From: Bacteroides ovatus | GTDB lineage: Bacteria; Bacteroidota; Bacteroidia; Bacteroidales; Bacteroidaceae | Reading direction: 5' to 3' | Assembly: GCF_001314995.1 (NCBI RefSeq) | Contig: NZ_CP012938.1 | Span: 5,394,001 to 5,458,000 of the forward strand | DNA: 64,000 nt | In this document: piece by piece, positions 41,961-48,726 of the stretch | How positions within the stretch are numbered: the stretch's first letter is position 1 | How the letters are laid out: every line of letters begins with the position of its first letter | Position numbers and translations under genes: made by a program | Notes under the pieces: model-generated | What the model was told of the DNA's origin: nothing | The model's input: only the letters and a program-made list of their open reading frames with translations | Databases searched by the model: none

Positions 41961-42155
41961 CGATACTAAATGTAGTACATACTAATGTTAGTAAAGTAGG
42001 ATATCAGGAAATCTCCCGTTGCAAAGGATAGTATGCACTACATTTAGTCAATCAGTATTTTAGTATAGTAGTAGATACTACGATACTAAAATGTAATAAA
42101 GTAGTAAAATAGTACACACTAATCATAGTAAATACTAAAAATAGTAGTATCTTTG
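41961..42155 (+). repeat. TACTA/TAGTA-rich repeat region, candidate centromere/operator, with parA promoter
   Basis: The gap 41885-42179 is filled with ACTA/TAGT half-sites. A long inverted repeat pairs 41965-41982 (ACTAAATGTAGTACATAC) with 42031-42048 (one mismatch in 18), and further copies (TACTAATGTTAGTA, TAGTATAGTAGTAGATACTA, ATACTAAAA, ATAGTAGTA) continue to 42150. The last copy overlaps the -7 box TATCTTTG (42148-42155), 25 bases before parA. This fits autoregulation by a partition system and a parS-like centromere. Confidence 0.65.
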
Positions 42156-42179
42156 TATCAGAAATAAAGATAGGAATTT

Positions 42180-42935
42180 ATGGCAAAGATAATCGCTGTT
42201 TTGAACCACAAGGGCGGTGTCGGAAAGACGACCACCACCATCAATCTTGCTGCCGCATTGCAGCAGAAGAAAAAGCGTGTACTGCTCATCGACATGGACG
42301 GTCAGGCAAACCTCACGGAATCCTGCGGTCTCTCCATCGAAGAGGAACGGACGGTGTACGGAGCAATGAAAGGTGAATACCCGTTAACGGTATTCGAGTT
42401 AAATAATGGCCTTTCCGTTGTACCGTCCTGCCTTGATTTGTCAGCGGCAGAATCCGAGCTTATCAATGAGCCGGGGCGGGAATTAATACTGAAAGGGCTG
42501 ATTGCAAAATTGCTTGAAACCCGTAAATTCGACTATATCCTGATTGACTGTCCGCCCTCGCTGGGTTTGCTGACACTCAACGCACTTACATCTGCGGATT
42601 TCTTGATTATCCCGGTACAGGCGCCATTCCTCGCCATGCGCGGAATGGCGAAGATTACAAATGTGGTCGAGATTGTCAAAACCCGTTTGAACCCGAATCT
42701 GAACATCGGCGGAATTGTCATCACACAGTTTGACAAGCGCAAGACGCTCAACAAGAGTGTTGCGGAACTCATCAACGAATCATTCTGCGACAAAGTGTTC
42801 AAGACCGTCATCCGGGACAATGTGGCATTGGCCGAAGCTCCGATAAAGGGTCTGAACATCTTTGAATACAACAAGAACAGCAACGGGGCAAAGGACTACA
42901 TGGAGTTAGCAAAAGAAGTGTTGAAATTAAAGTAA
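42180..42935 (+). CDS. parA: ParA-family partition ATPase
   Basis: A 251-residue protein of the small ParA (Soj) class. The deviant Walker A KGGVGKTTTTINLA lies at residues 11-24; Walker A' LLIDMDGQANLTESCG and Walker B YILIDCPPSLGLLTLNAL follow. No N-terminal DNA-binding extension is present, as in type Ib or chromosomal ParA. It probably positions or stabilises the excised circular form of the element, together with the 84-residue protein encoded next and the upstream TACTA repeats. It is the first gene of its transcript; the RHH-like gene follows after 7 bases. Confidence 0.93.
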   Translation: MAKIIAVLNHKGGVGKTTTTINLAAALQQKKKRVLLIDMDGQANLTESCGLSIEEERTVYGAMKGEYPLTVFELNNGLSVVPSCLDLSAAESELINEPGRELILKGLIAKLLETRKFDYILIDCPPSLGLLTLNALTSADFLIIPVQAPFLAMRGMAKITNVVEIVKTRLNPNLNIGGIVITQFDKRKTLNKSVAELINESFCDKVFKTVIRDNVALAEAPIKGLNIFEYNKNSNGAKDYMELAKEVLKLK

Positions 42936-42942
42936 AGACGAT

Positions 42943-43197
42943 ATGAGCAAAAGTGATTCATTGAAAAACGGCATGAGAAGCGGACTGGACGGCTTGCTGT
43001 CATCCACCGGGAAGTCCACGCAAAAGAAAGAGCCTGCACCGGTCAAAGCGGAAAAAGAACCTGCCGTGCATTGCAATTTTGTTATCGACAAGAGTATTCA
43101 TACCCGGATGAAATACCTCGCTATCGAGAAGAATATGTCGCTCCGAAATATTGTGAACGAGGCGATGAAAGAGTATTTGGAAAAGCACGAGAAATAA
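42943..43197 (+). CDS. Small partition partner, RHH-like DNA-binding protein (84 aa)
   Basis: 84 residues. A flexible basic N-terminus (KNGMRSGLDGLLSSTGKSTQKKEPAPVKAEKEP) leads to a C-terminal ribbon-helix-helix-like segment: HCNFVIDKSIHTRMKYLAIEKNMSLRNIVNEAMKEYLEKHEK, with a short strand, helix, turn and helix. This layout is that of ParG/Omega-type centromere-binding proteins that partner small ParA ATPases: the flexible tail stimulates the ATPase and the RHH fold binds repeat arrays. The repeats just upstream of parA are the likely target. The pairing with ParA in a two-gene transcript supports this role. Confidence 0.78.
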   Translation: MSKSDSLKNGMRSGLDGLLSSTGKSTQKKEPAPVKAEKEPAVHCNFVIDKSIHTRMKYLAIEKNMSLRNIVNEAMKEYLEKHEK

Positions 43198-43198
43198 C

Positions 43199-43277
43199 CG
43201 GGGCGGCAATCCGCCCAATCAACTTTTATACCATACCGCTATCTTATGGCACATGTCCACAAGGTAGCGGTTTTCCC
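43199..43277 (+). terminator. Tandem terminator hairpins after the par genes
   Basis: GGGCGG-caat-CCGCCC (43201-43216) is followed by ACCGCTATCTT/AAGGTAGCGGT (43235-43271, one mismatch) and TTTTCCC. Confidence 0.7.
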
Positions 43278-43407
43278 GTTTATACCCCTGGCTGTTCTCC
43301 TGCTCTATTCGCCTCTTATAGCTGCAATGCTGCATTTCCCCTTTCTATCCATTCCTCTTGCCGCTTGTCCGGTCTCGTTCCTGCCATCGCCGGTTGGTTT
43401 TCCAGAC

Positions 43408-43593
43408 GCAAATTTGGACTGCCGCGCTTGATTTCATCGCTTTGAAGTGCATTTCTCGTAAAATTCTTCCTTTCCGTGAAAGAGTAATTTTCCGGAAAAA
43501 GCGTTGAAAATAGCTTGTTCGTCAGTCCCTTGAAGCATCTGTAAATCCCAAGCGGTTCAGGCAGAAAAAAGAACCGAAAAGAGGGAAAAATAA
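43408..43593 (+). promoter_or_regulatory. Structured leader L4 upstream of the ParB-like gene
   Basis: Contains GCAAATTTGG (43408-43417) in place of GCAAAGGTA, a long hairpin H1 with arms 43452-43474 and 43478-43498 (AAAATTCTTCCTTTC against GAAAGAGTAATTTT), and H2 CGGTTC/GAACCG (43553-43576) followed by GAGGGAAAAATAA (43581-43593). Clearly homologous to the leader at 45590-45777, including the shared CGCGCTTGAT and AAATCCCAA. Confidence 0.65.
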
Positions 43594-43627
43594 CAAAACA
43601 AATATCAACCAATTAAATTTTATGATT

Positions 43628-45355
43628 ATGGCAACAACAGCAGTTCAAGCAGTAGAGAAGAACATCACATCGGTAGCATTGGCAGACATTCAGTCGAGCA
43701 GTTACAACCCACGCAAGAACTTTGACGAGACAAGCCTTGCGGAACTTGCCGAGAGCATCCGTCAGCAGGGAGTGCTTCAGCCTATCGGTGTGCGCCCTAT
43801 TGCGGACAACCGTTTCGAGATTGTCTTTGGAGAACGCAGATACCGTGCTTCCCTCATGGCTGAATTGGCGGAAATTCCGGCTACCGTCATGGAAATTTCA
43901 GACGAGACAGCCGAGGAAATGGCAATCACCGAGAACCTGCATCGCAAGGATGTTACCCCGATTGAGGAAGCCAATGCCTACCAAAAACTCATAGACAGCG
44001 GTCGCCACGATGTCCAATCCTTGACCGTGCAGTTCGGCAAGACGGAAGCGTATATCCGTACACGACTTAAATTCGTTTCCTTGATACCCGAAATCGCCGT
44101 GCTGTTGGAACAGGACGAAATCACAATCAGCGTGGCAAGTGAAATCTGCCGTTATGGGGAAGAGATACAGCGTGAGGTGTACGACCAACATCTGAAAGAG
44201 GGGGTGCAGTACAATAGTTGGCGAGGCATGAAAGCCTCCGAGGTGGCACAGAGCATCGAACGGCAATATACCGCAGACCTCAATCGCTATTCATTTGACA
44301 AAACCCTTTGTCTTTCATGTCCCCACAATACCAATAACATGATGTTATTCTGTGAGGGTAGTTGCGGAAATTGCGCCAACCGTGCTTGTCTTGTGGAAAT
44401 GAACACATCGCACCTTACCGAAAAGGCTATGCGGCTCATGGAACAGCACCCTGCCGTTCCCCTCTGCCACGAAAGCTACAATTACAATGAAGCCGTCGTC
44501 GACCGACTTACCGCTATAGGCTACGAGGTGGAAAGTCTTAAAACCTATGCAACGAAATACCCCGAATGCCCCCAAGCTCCTCAAAAAGAGGATTACGATA
44601 CCACCGAGGAATACGAGGAAGCAGTAAAGGATTACGAGCAGAAATTGAACGGCTACACCGAGAAATGCGAAGCAATCCGCACCCGAAGCGAAGCAGGAGA
44701 AATCTCCCTCTATCTCCGTATTGAGAGCAACGACATTACACTGTGCTATGTTGCAAATACCGCTACAACCGCAAACGGTACGGCAACCAAAATGCCGCTT
44801 TCACCTATCGAGAAGTTGGAAAAGCAGGACAAACGCAACAAGGAGATTGCCCTCGAAAAGACCGTTGAAGACACCAAAAAGCGGATTTTAGAGGTCGATA
44901 TGTCAGAGCGCAAATTTGGGCAGGACGAGGAGAAAATGGTGTATTTCTTCCTGCTCTCCTCACTCCGCAAAGAGCATTTCAATGAGGTGGGAATTGAAGA
45001 TAAAGGCTCTTATTACTACCTTACGAGCGAGGACAAAATGCGCATCATCGAGAACCTTACCGCCAAGCAGAAAGCCGTTATCCGCAGGGATTATCTGATT
45101 GCCAATTTCAAGGACGCATTCGGTAACAACGCCACAGCCTCCCTGTTGCTTGACTTCGCTCAAAAGCATATGCCCGAAGAACTTGCCAATATCCAAGACG
45201 GATATAATGAAGTGTACGAAAAGCGACACCAACGCATCGAGGAAAAGAAAGCCGCTTTGCAGGAACAAGCCACGCAGGAAGCGGAACAACCCGATGAACC
45301 GCAACCCGAAGCGGAAGCACAGACCGAACCGCAAGCGGAAGAAATAGCTGCCTGA
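43628..45355 (+). CDS. ParB/Spo0J-like nuclease-domain protein
   Basis: 575 residues from MATTAVQAVEKN (43628); the ATG 6 bases earlier is less likely. ParB N-terminal domain: VALADIQSSSYNPRKNFDETSLAELAESIRQQGVLQPIGVRP, FGERRYRASLMAEL (box I), AITENLHRKDVTPIEEANAYQKL (box II), then the helix-turn-helix with VQFGKTEAYIRTRLKFVSLIPEI. The long middle has four cysteines (CLSCPHNTNNMMLFCEGSCGNCANRACLV), a possible zinc site, and the C-terminus is Glu/Gln/Pro-rich. It is a large ParB relative found on Bacteroidales conjugative elements, transcribed separately from parA with its own structured leader. A role in element stability or regulation is likely. Confidence 0.88.
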   Translation: MATTAVQAVEKNITSVALADIQSSSYNPRKNFDETSLAELAESIRQQGVLQPIGVRPIADNRFEIVFGERRYRASLMAELAEIPATVMEISDETAEEMAITENLHRKDVTPIEEANAYQKLIDSGRHDVQSLTVQFGKTEAYIRTRLKFVSLIPEIAVLLEQDEITISVASEICRYGEEIQREVYDQHLKEGVQYNSWRGMKASEVAQSIERQYTADLNRYSFDKTLCLSCPHNTNNMMLFCEGSCGNCANRACLVEMNTSHLTEKAMRLMEQHPAVPLCHESYNYNEAVVDRLTAIGYEVESLKTYATKYPECPQAPQKEDYDTTEEYEEAVKDYEQKLNGYTEKCEAIRTRSEAGEISLYLRIESNDITLCYVANTATTANGTATKMPLSPIEKLEKQDKRNKEIALEKTVEDTKKRILEVDMSERKFGQDEEKMVYFFLLSSLRKEHFNEVGIEDKGSYYYLTSEDKMRIIENLTAKQKAVIRRDYLIANFKDAFGNNATASLLLDFAQKHMPEELANIQDGYNEVYEKRHQRIEEKKAALQEQATQEAEQPDEPQPEAEAQTEPQAEEIAA

Positions 45356-45376
45356 CAAATGTTGTTGTCATAACGG

Positions 45377-45413
45377 ATAGGGGGAGGGAGAAATCCGCCC
45401 TCTATTCATTTTT
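45377..45413 (+). terminator. Rho-independent terminator
   Basis: ATAGGGGGAGG (45377-45387) pairs with CCGCCCTCTAT (45395-45405), followed by TCATTTTT. Ends the ParB-like gene. Confidence 0.75.
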
Positions 45414-45589
45414 GTATGCTCCGGACAAAGGACCCAAGTACCTCTTCTAACTTTCTGACGAACCCGTCACCACCCGCCCTTCTTCCATTCATAGCTTCCG
45501 TTTCCTCTCTTTTTTACCATTTTCAACTTCCCTTTTATAGCGTTTCCCCGGCTTCGTCCCCTGTCAGCCCCGGTTTGGTTTTATCAGAT

Positions 45590-45777
45590 GCAAAGGTCGG
45601 CCGTCGCGCTTGATCCGGCGGCTTAAAGTGAATTTCCTGCAAATTCTTCCTTTCCTCAGAAAGAGTAATTGGCAGGAAAAGCCTTCCGTATGAAGCTGTA
45701 CCGACAACCGTGTACCGCATCCATAAAATCCCAAAGCGGTTCCGACAGAAAGGAACCGAACGGAGGGAAGAAAAAAA
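45590..45777 (+). promoter_or_regulatory. Structured leader L5 upstream of the 45800 operon
   Basis: GCAAAGGTC (45590-45598), hairpin H1 with arms 45633-45654 and 45659-45679 (TTTCCTGC/GGCAGGAAA ends, about 19 of 21 pairs), hairpin H2 CGGTTCC/GGAACCG (45737-45758), then GAGGGAAGAAAAAAA (45763-45777). Compared with L4, H1 differs by paired changes at its base and H2 gains a C-G pair, which supports RNA structure. Confidence 0.68.
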
Positions 45778-45799
45778 CAAATCATTAAAATTCAAGATT

Positions 45800-46075
45800 A
45801 TGGACAACATCAAGGAAAGCAAGGAGTACCAGCTCGCCAAAGACTGGGAAAGGGCAGTGAACGATTACGGCTTCAACCCCAAACGGTTTGCAGCCGCTAT
45901 CCCCGAAATGCACCCCACACTGCAGCAAAGCCTTTACAGGTTGGTAAAAGAGTGTATCGTGGTCATGGCGGACGAGACACGCAACTACGACGACCGCAAC
46001 CGTGCATCGCACGAGGAAGCGAAGTGCATCATGGAATACCTCAAGGCTCACGGGAAACACATCCCATTAAGATAA
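45800..46075 (+). CDS. Small hypothetical protein (91 aa)
   Basis: MDNIKESKEYQLAKDWERAV.., start at 45800 directly after the structured leader; the upstream ATG lies inside the leader. 91 residues, helical, with FAAAIPEMHPTLQQSLYRLVKECIVVMADET and a basic-acidic C-terminal helix (RNRASHEEAKCIMEYLKAHGKHIPLR). There is no signal peptide. I do not recognise a family by name, but proteins of this size and pattern are common in Bacteroidales mobile elements. It leads a three-gene unit with the 46083 and 46389 genes. Confidence 0.62.
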   Translation: MDNIKESKEYQLAKDWERAVNDYGFNPKRFAAAIPEMHPTLQQSLYRLVKECIVVMADETRNYDDRNRASHEEAKCIMEYLKAHGKHIPLR

Positions 46076-46082
46076 CAGATGT

Positions 46083-46355
46083 ATGAAAACGAAAGAACTA
46101 CAATTTGACGGCAATATCTACATCTGCCGTATCGTGAAATCCAACGAAGGTGAAGAATTACTTATCGGCTCTACCGCTCTGCTCGATGCACTTCATCCGG
46201 GCAGTTTCGAGGACGAAAACGAAGGTTTTGCAAGTAAGGAAGCCGAACAAATATATGACGAGGTTTTCTTTTTCACCGATGCGAAAACCCTCAAATTACC
46301 GGACGATGAACTCATCACGGAATTAAAAGAGGATAACCCCGAATGGTTCAACTAA
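46083..46355 (+). CDS. Small acidic hypothetical protein (90 aa)
   Basis: MKTKELQFDGNIYICRIVKSNEGEELLIGSTALLDALHPGSFEDENEGFASKEAEQ.., 90 residues, strongly acidic (C-terminus LPDDELITELKEDNPEWFN). It lies 7 bases after the preceding gene. The acidic surface could mimic DNA, as many antirestriction proteins do, but this is speculation; no motif is recognised. Conserved-looking beta pattern at the N-terminus. Confidence 0.6.
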   Translation: MKTKELQFDGNIYICRIVKSNEGEELLIGSTALLDALHPGSFEDENEGFASKEAEQIYDEVFFFTDAKTLKLPDDELITELKEDNPEWFN

Positions 46356-46388
46356 CATAAATCAATAATCATATTAAAAATCAAAGTT

Positions 46389-46763
46389 ATGGATAAAGAG
46401 TATGTAATGCACATCGCACAGACCATCAAAGAACAATTGGTATCACTTACACCCATGCCCATTCTTATGTCGTGGGGAATCGGCGATTTTGTCGCTACGG
46501 TATTCCGGGATTTGCCGGCATTGCGGATTAAAGTAAACGGGCGGTTGCACGCCGGAAATGTCGTTATCGCACTCAACGGCTCCGATTATTATGAGGTATA
46601 TCTGCTGAAAGAGAACGGTGCGGAGTGCGTCAATGAGGAAGTATGCTTCGACGAGTTGGGCGATGTCATTGACCGAGCCGTCGAAAGCGGTACGGACAAA
46701 GAGGAATACGACAAATTCTGCGACCGGCAACTTGCCGTACTTTTAAGCGGTACACGAGCCTGA
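46389..46763 (+). CDS. Hypothetical protein (124 aa)
   Basis: 124 residues, MDKEYVMHIAQTIKEQLVSLTPMPILMSWGIGDFVATVFRDLPALRIKVNG.., then a beta-rich segment (LHAGNVVIALNGSDYYEVYLLKENGAECVNEEVCFDELG) and a helical tail (VIDRAVESGTDKEEYDKFCDRQLAVLLSG). Soluble, acidic, no motif I recognise. It is the last gene of the unit that begins at 45800; a strong terminator follows 18 bases after the stop. Confidence 0.6.
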   Translation: MDKEYVMHIAQTIKEQLVSLTPMPILMSWGIGDFVATVFRDLPALRIKVNGRLHAGNVVIALNGSDYYEVYLLKENGAECVNEEVCFDELGDVIDRAVESGTDKEEYDKFCDRQLAVLLSGTRA

Positions 46764-46781
46764 ATAAGCGAGCGACCGAAT

Positions 46782-46815
46782 AACACCGCCCATTTTTCTA
46801 CGTGGGCGGTGTTTT
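46782..46815 (+). terminator. Rho-independent terminator
   Basis: ACACCGCCCA pairs perfectly with TGGGCGGTGT (46803-46812), followed by TTTTCGTG. Confidence 0.85.
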
Positions 46816-46852
46816 CGTGTGCGGTTGGATGCGTCCAAGCCGCAATATCCTA

Positions 46853-47315
46853 TTATAAACTCACTTTTGAAGTCCTTGTTCCACTTTTACCGTTGTTACG
46901 GCTTGTGGGATTGTCCGGCTCCGTCATTTCCAATACCCCTGTACCAATCATCGGATTGATATAGACCTCCATAAGATTTTCCCTATCTTTCAATCCTAAA
47001 TGTTGCAAAATATCAGATAGGTATTGCGGCTCAACACAGAACTCCAAGATTTGCTCTTTTCTCAAATCCTGCTTGCGAGGTTTTCTTGCGGGTTTTCTTG
47101 TCGGGTTTTCATCCCTAACTGCAAGGTCAGCACAACATAGTCCGGACGTGTTTCCTCGGCTACAGTAGGAAGCGGCCAACCCAAAGACTGCCAACCGCTC
47201 ACAATCTTATCCACACCGCTACCAGCTTTCTCGGCACGCCCCAGACGCATGAACATCTGAGTGAGTAGATTGGCAGCAAAGCGAGTGCAAGACACCGGAA
47301 CGCTAAAAATACCGA
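46853..47315 (-). pseudogene. Frameshifted, 5'-truncated remnant of an AlbA_2/HATPase-type ATP-binding regulator
   Basis: Two minus-strand frames together give the C-terminal part of a known family. The first reads NLLTQMFMRLGRAEKAGSGV then DKIVSGWQSLGWPLPTVAEETRPDYVVLTL (GHKL-type tail). The second continues ENPTRKPARKPRKQDLRKEQ, then ILEFCVEPQYLSDILQHLGLKDRENLMEVYINPMIGTGVLEMTEPDNPTSRNN (winged-helix tail). The frame changes near 47110-47140. The N-terminal DNA-binding and most of the ATPase region are absent. It fills the 46816-47376 gap, so this stretch is a decayed gene rather than a control region. Confidence 0.75.
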
Positions 47316-47376
47316 ATAAGACCCACGCGGCACTATAATATGTTGGCATTCTGCCCTGTATATCCCGTATTTTTCG

Positions 47377-47384
47377 TACCTTTG
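47377..47384 (+). promoter_or_regulatory. -7 box of the DUF1016 nuclease gene
   Basis: TACCTTTG matches TAnnTTTG and lies 14 bases before the ATG at 47399, giving a very short 5' UTR. Confidence 0.6.
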
Positions 47385-47398
47385 CGGCACAAAAACGT

Positions 47399-48619
47399 AT
47401 GTATATGGAACAACAGGTTATCCCATCGGATTATACACAATATGCAGAGGCAGTAGAGATAATCAAACATGCCATCGAACGCTGCCGGTATAGAAGTGCG
47501 GCTGCGGTCAACAAAGAAACTCTCTCGTTGTATTTTGGAGTGGGGAAATTCGTGTCTGAAAATTCCCGCATCGGCTGTTGGGGTACTAAAGCATTGCCTA
47601 CCATATCAAAGCTCCTTCAACGGGAGTTGCCCGGTCTGCACGGCTTTTCTGAATCGGGGTTGAAACGGATGCGCTCATTCTATGAGGAATGGAGGACGTT
47701 TTTAATTCGTCCAACAGTGTTGGGCGAATTGGAAAACCATTCGTCGGAAAAGGGTACGGCTTTAATTCATCCAACAGCGTTGGGCGAATTGGATATTGAC
47801 GAGCATCTACTGCTGCAACTTATCGGGCAACCGGTCAATACCGAATTTACCTGGGACGATTTTGTCAAGATCAGCTTTTCACATCATATTGAAATCCTGA
47901 CTCGTTCAAAAGACATCGCGGAACGGTTGTTCTATATCCATTGTGCCGCTCAAAATGCGTGGTCGCTATCCTCTCTCAAAAATTACTTGAAAGAAGACAT
48001 CTATTCAAATCGCGGATCTTTGCCGAGCAACTTCCTTCAAGTGCTGCCCGAAGCCATTTATGCCGTAAAAGCGATATTGGCGTTCAAGGATGAGTATATG
48101 CTCGAAATGGTTAATCTGGAGAATGTGGGAGAACGCGAACAGGACTGGAACGAAAAGGTCATCGAAAACCAAATCGTAACCAATATCAAGCAGTTCATTC
48201 TCCGTTTTGGAAACGACTTCACTTTTATCGACAGTCAGCATCGCCTGATAGTTGCCGGAGAAGAAATGTTTGCTGACCTTGTATTCTTCAACAGAGAACT
48301 GAATGCCAGCGTAATCGTGGAGTTGAAACGGGGCAAGTTCCGCCCGAATTATCTCGGACAGCTTAGCGGCTACCTGACGGTGTATGACATGACCGACAAG
48401 AAACCGCACGAGAACCCTTCAATCGGTATTGTCCTATGCCAGGATGCCAACCGCAAGTTTGTCGAAATCATGGTGCGCGACTATGATAAGCCTATGGGCG
48501 TGGCGACATACCGCACAGCCCAAGAAATGCCGGAGAATCTGCGCAAGACTCTACCGGACATCGACAAATTACAAAATCTGCTATCGGAAAACGATTCCAA
48601 ATCGGAAACTGTCAGATAA
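47399..48619 (+). CDS. DUF1016/YhcG-type PDDEXK nuclease-domain protein
   Basis: 406 residues. The N-terminal DUF1016 region (ETLSLYFGVGKFVSENSRIGCWGTKALPTISKLLQRELPG, LHGFSESGLKRMRSFYEEW) is followed by the PDDEXK domain: FGNDFTFIDSQHRLIVAGEEMFADLVFFNRELNASVIVELKRGKFRPNYLGQLSGYL, giving D..ELK plus the Q. Residues about 100-135 contain a 20-residue repeat (LIRPTVLGELE and LIHPTALGELD) inserted where the family usually has a short linker. YhcG-like proteins are suspected DNA-repair or defence nucleases. The gene stands alone between a decayed regulator and a bidirectional terminator, like a cargo gene. An alternative start is 47405. Confidence 0.85.
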   Translation: MYMEQQVIPSDYTQYAEAVEIIKHAIERCRYRSAAAVNKETLSLYFGVGKFVSENSRIGCWGTKALPTISKLLQRELPGLHGFSESGLKRMRSFYEEWRTFLIRPTVLGELENHSSEKGTALIHPTALGELDIDEHLLLQLIGQPVNTEFTWDDFVKISFSHHIEILTRSKDIAERLFYIHCAAQNAWSLSSLKNYLKEDIYSNRGSLPSNFLQVLPEAIYAVKAILAFKDEYMLEMVNLENVGEREQDWNEKVIENQIVTNIKQFILRFGNDFTFIDSQHRLIVAGEEMFADLVFFNRELNASVIVELKRGKFRPNYLGQLSGYLTVYDMTDKKPHENPSIGIVLCQDANRKFVEIMVRDYDKPMGVATYRTAQEMPENLRKTLPDIDKLQNLLSENDSKSETVR

Positions 48620-48683
48620 TTCATTTACGTCCGTAAAACCGGCTTTATGCCCACAAGATTTTGGGTAACTGAAATTGAATATA

Positions 48684-48723
48684 AAAATCCCTGCAATAAT
48701 TTCGTGATTATTGCAGGGATTTT
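48684..48723. terminator. Bidirectional terminator
   Basis: AAAATCCCTGCAATAA (48684-48699) and TTATTGCAGGGATTTT (48708-48723) form a perfect 16-bp stem. It separates the nuclease gene from the convergent conjugation operon. Confidence 0.92.
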
Positions 48724-48726
48724 GAT

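Noticed and set aside
41961..42155. TACTA repeats as a CRISPR array
   Set aside because: Repeats are too short and irregular, with no constant-length spacers and no cas genes; they fit a partition site or operator.
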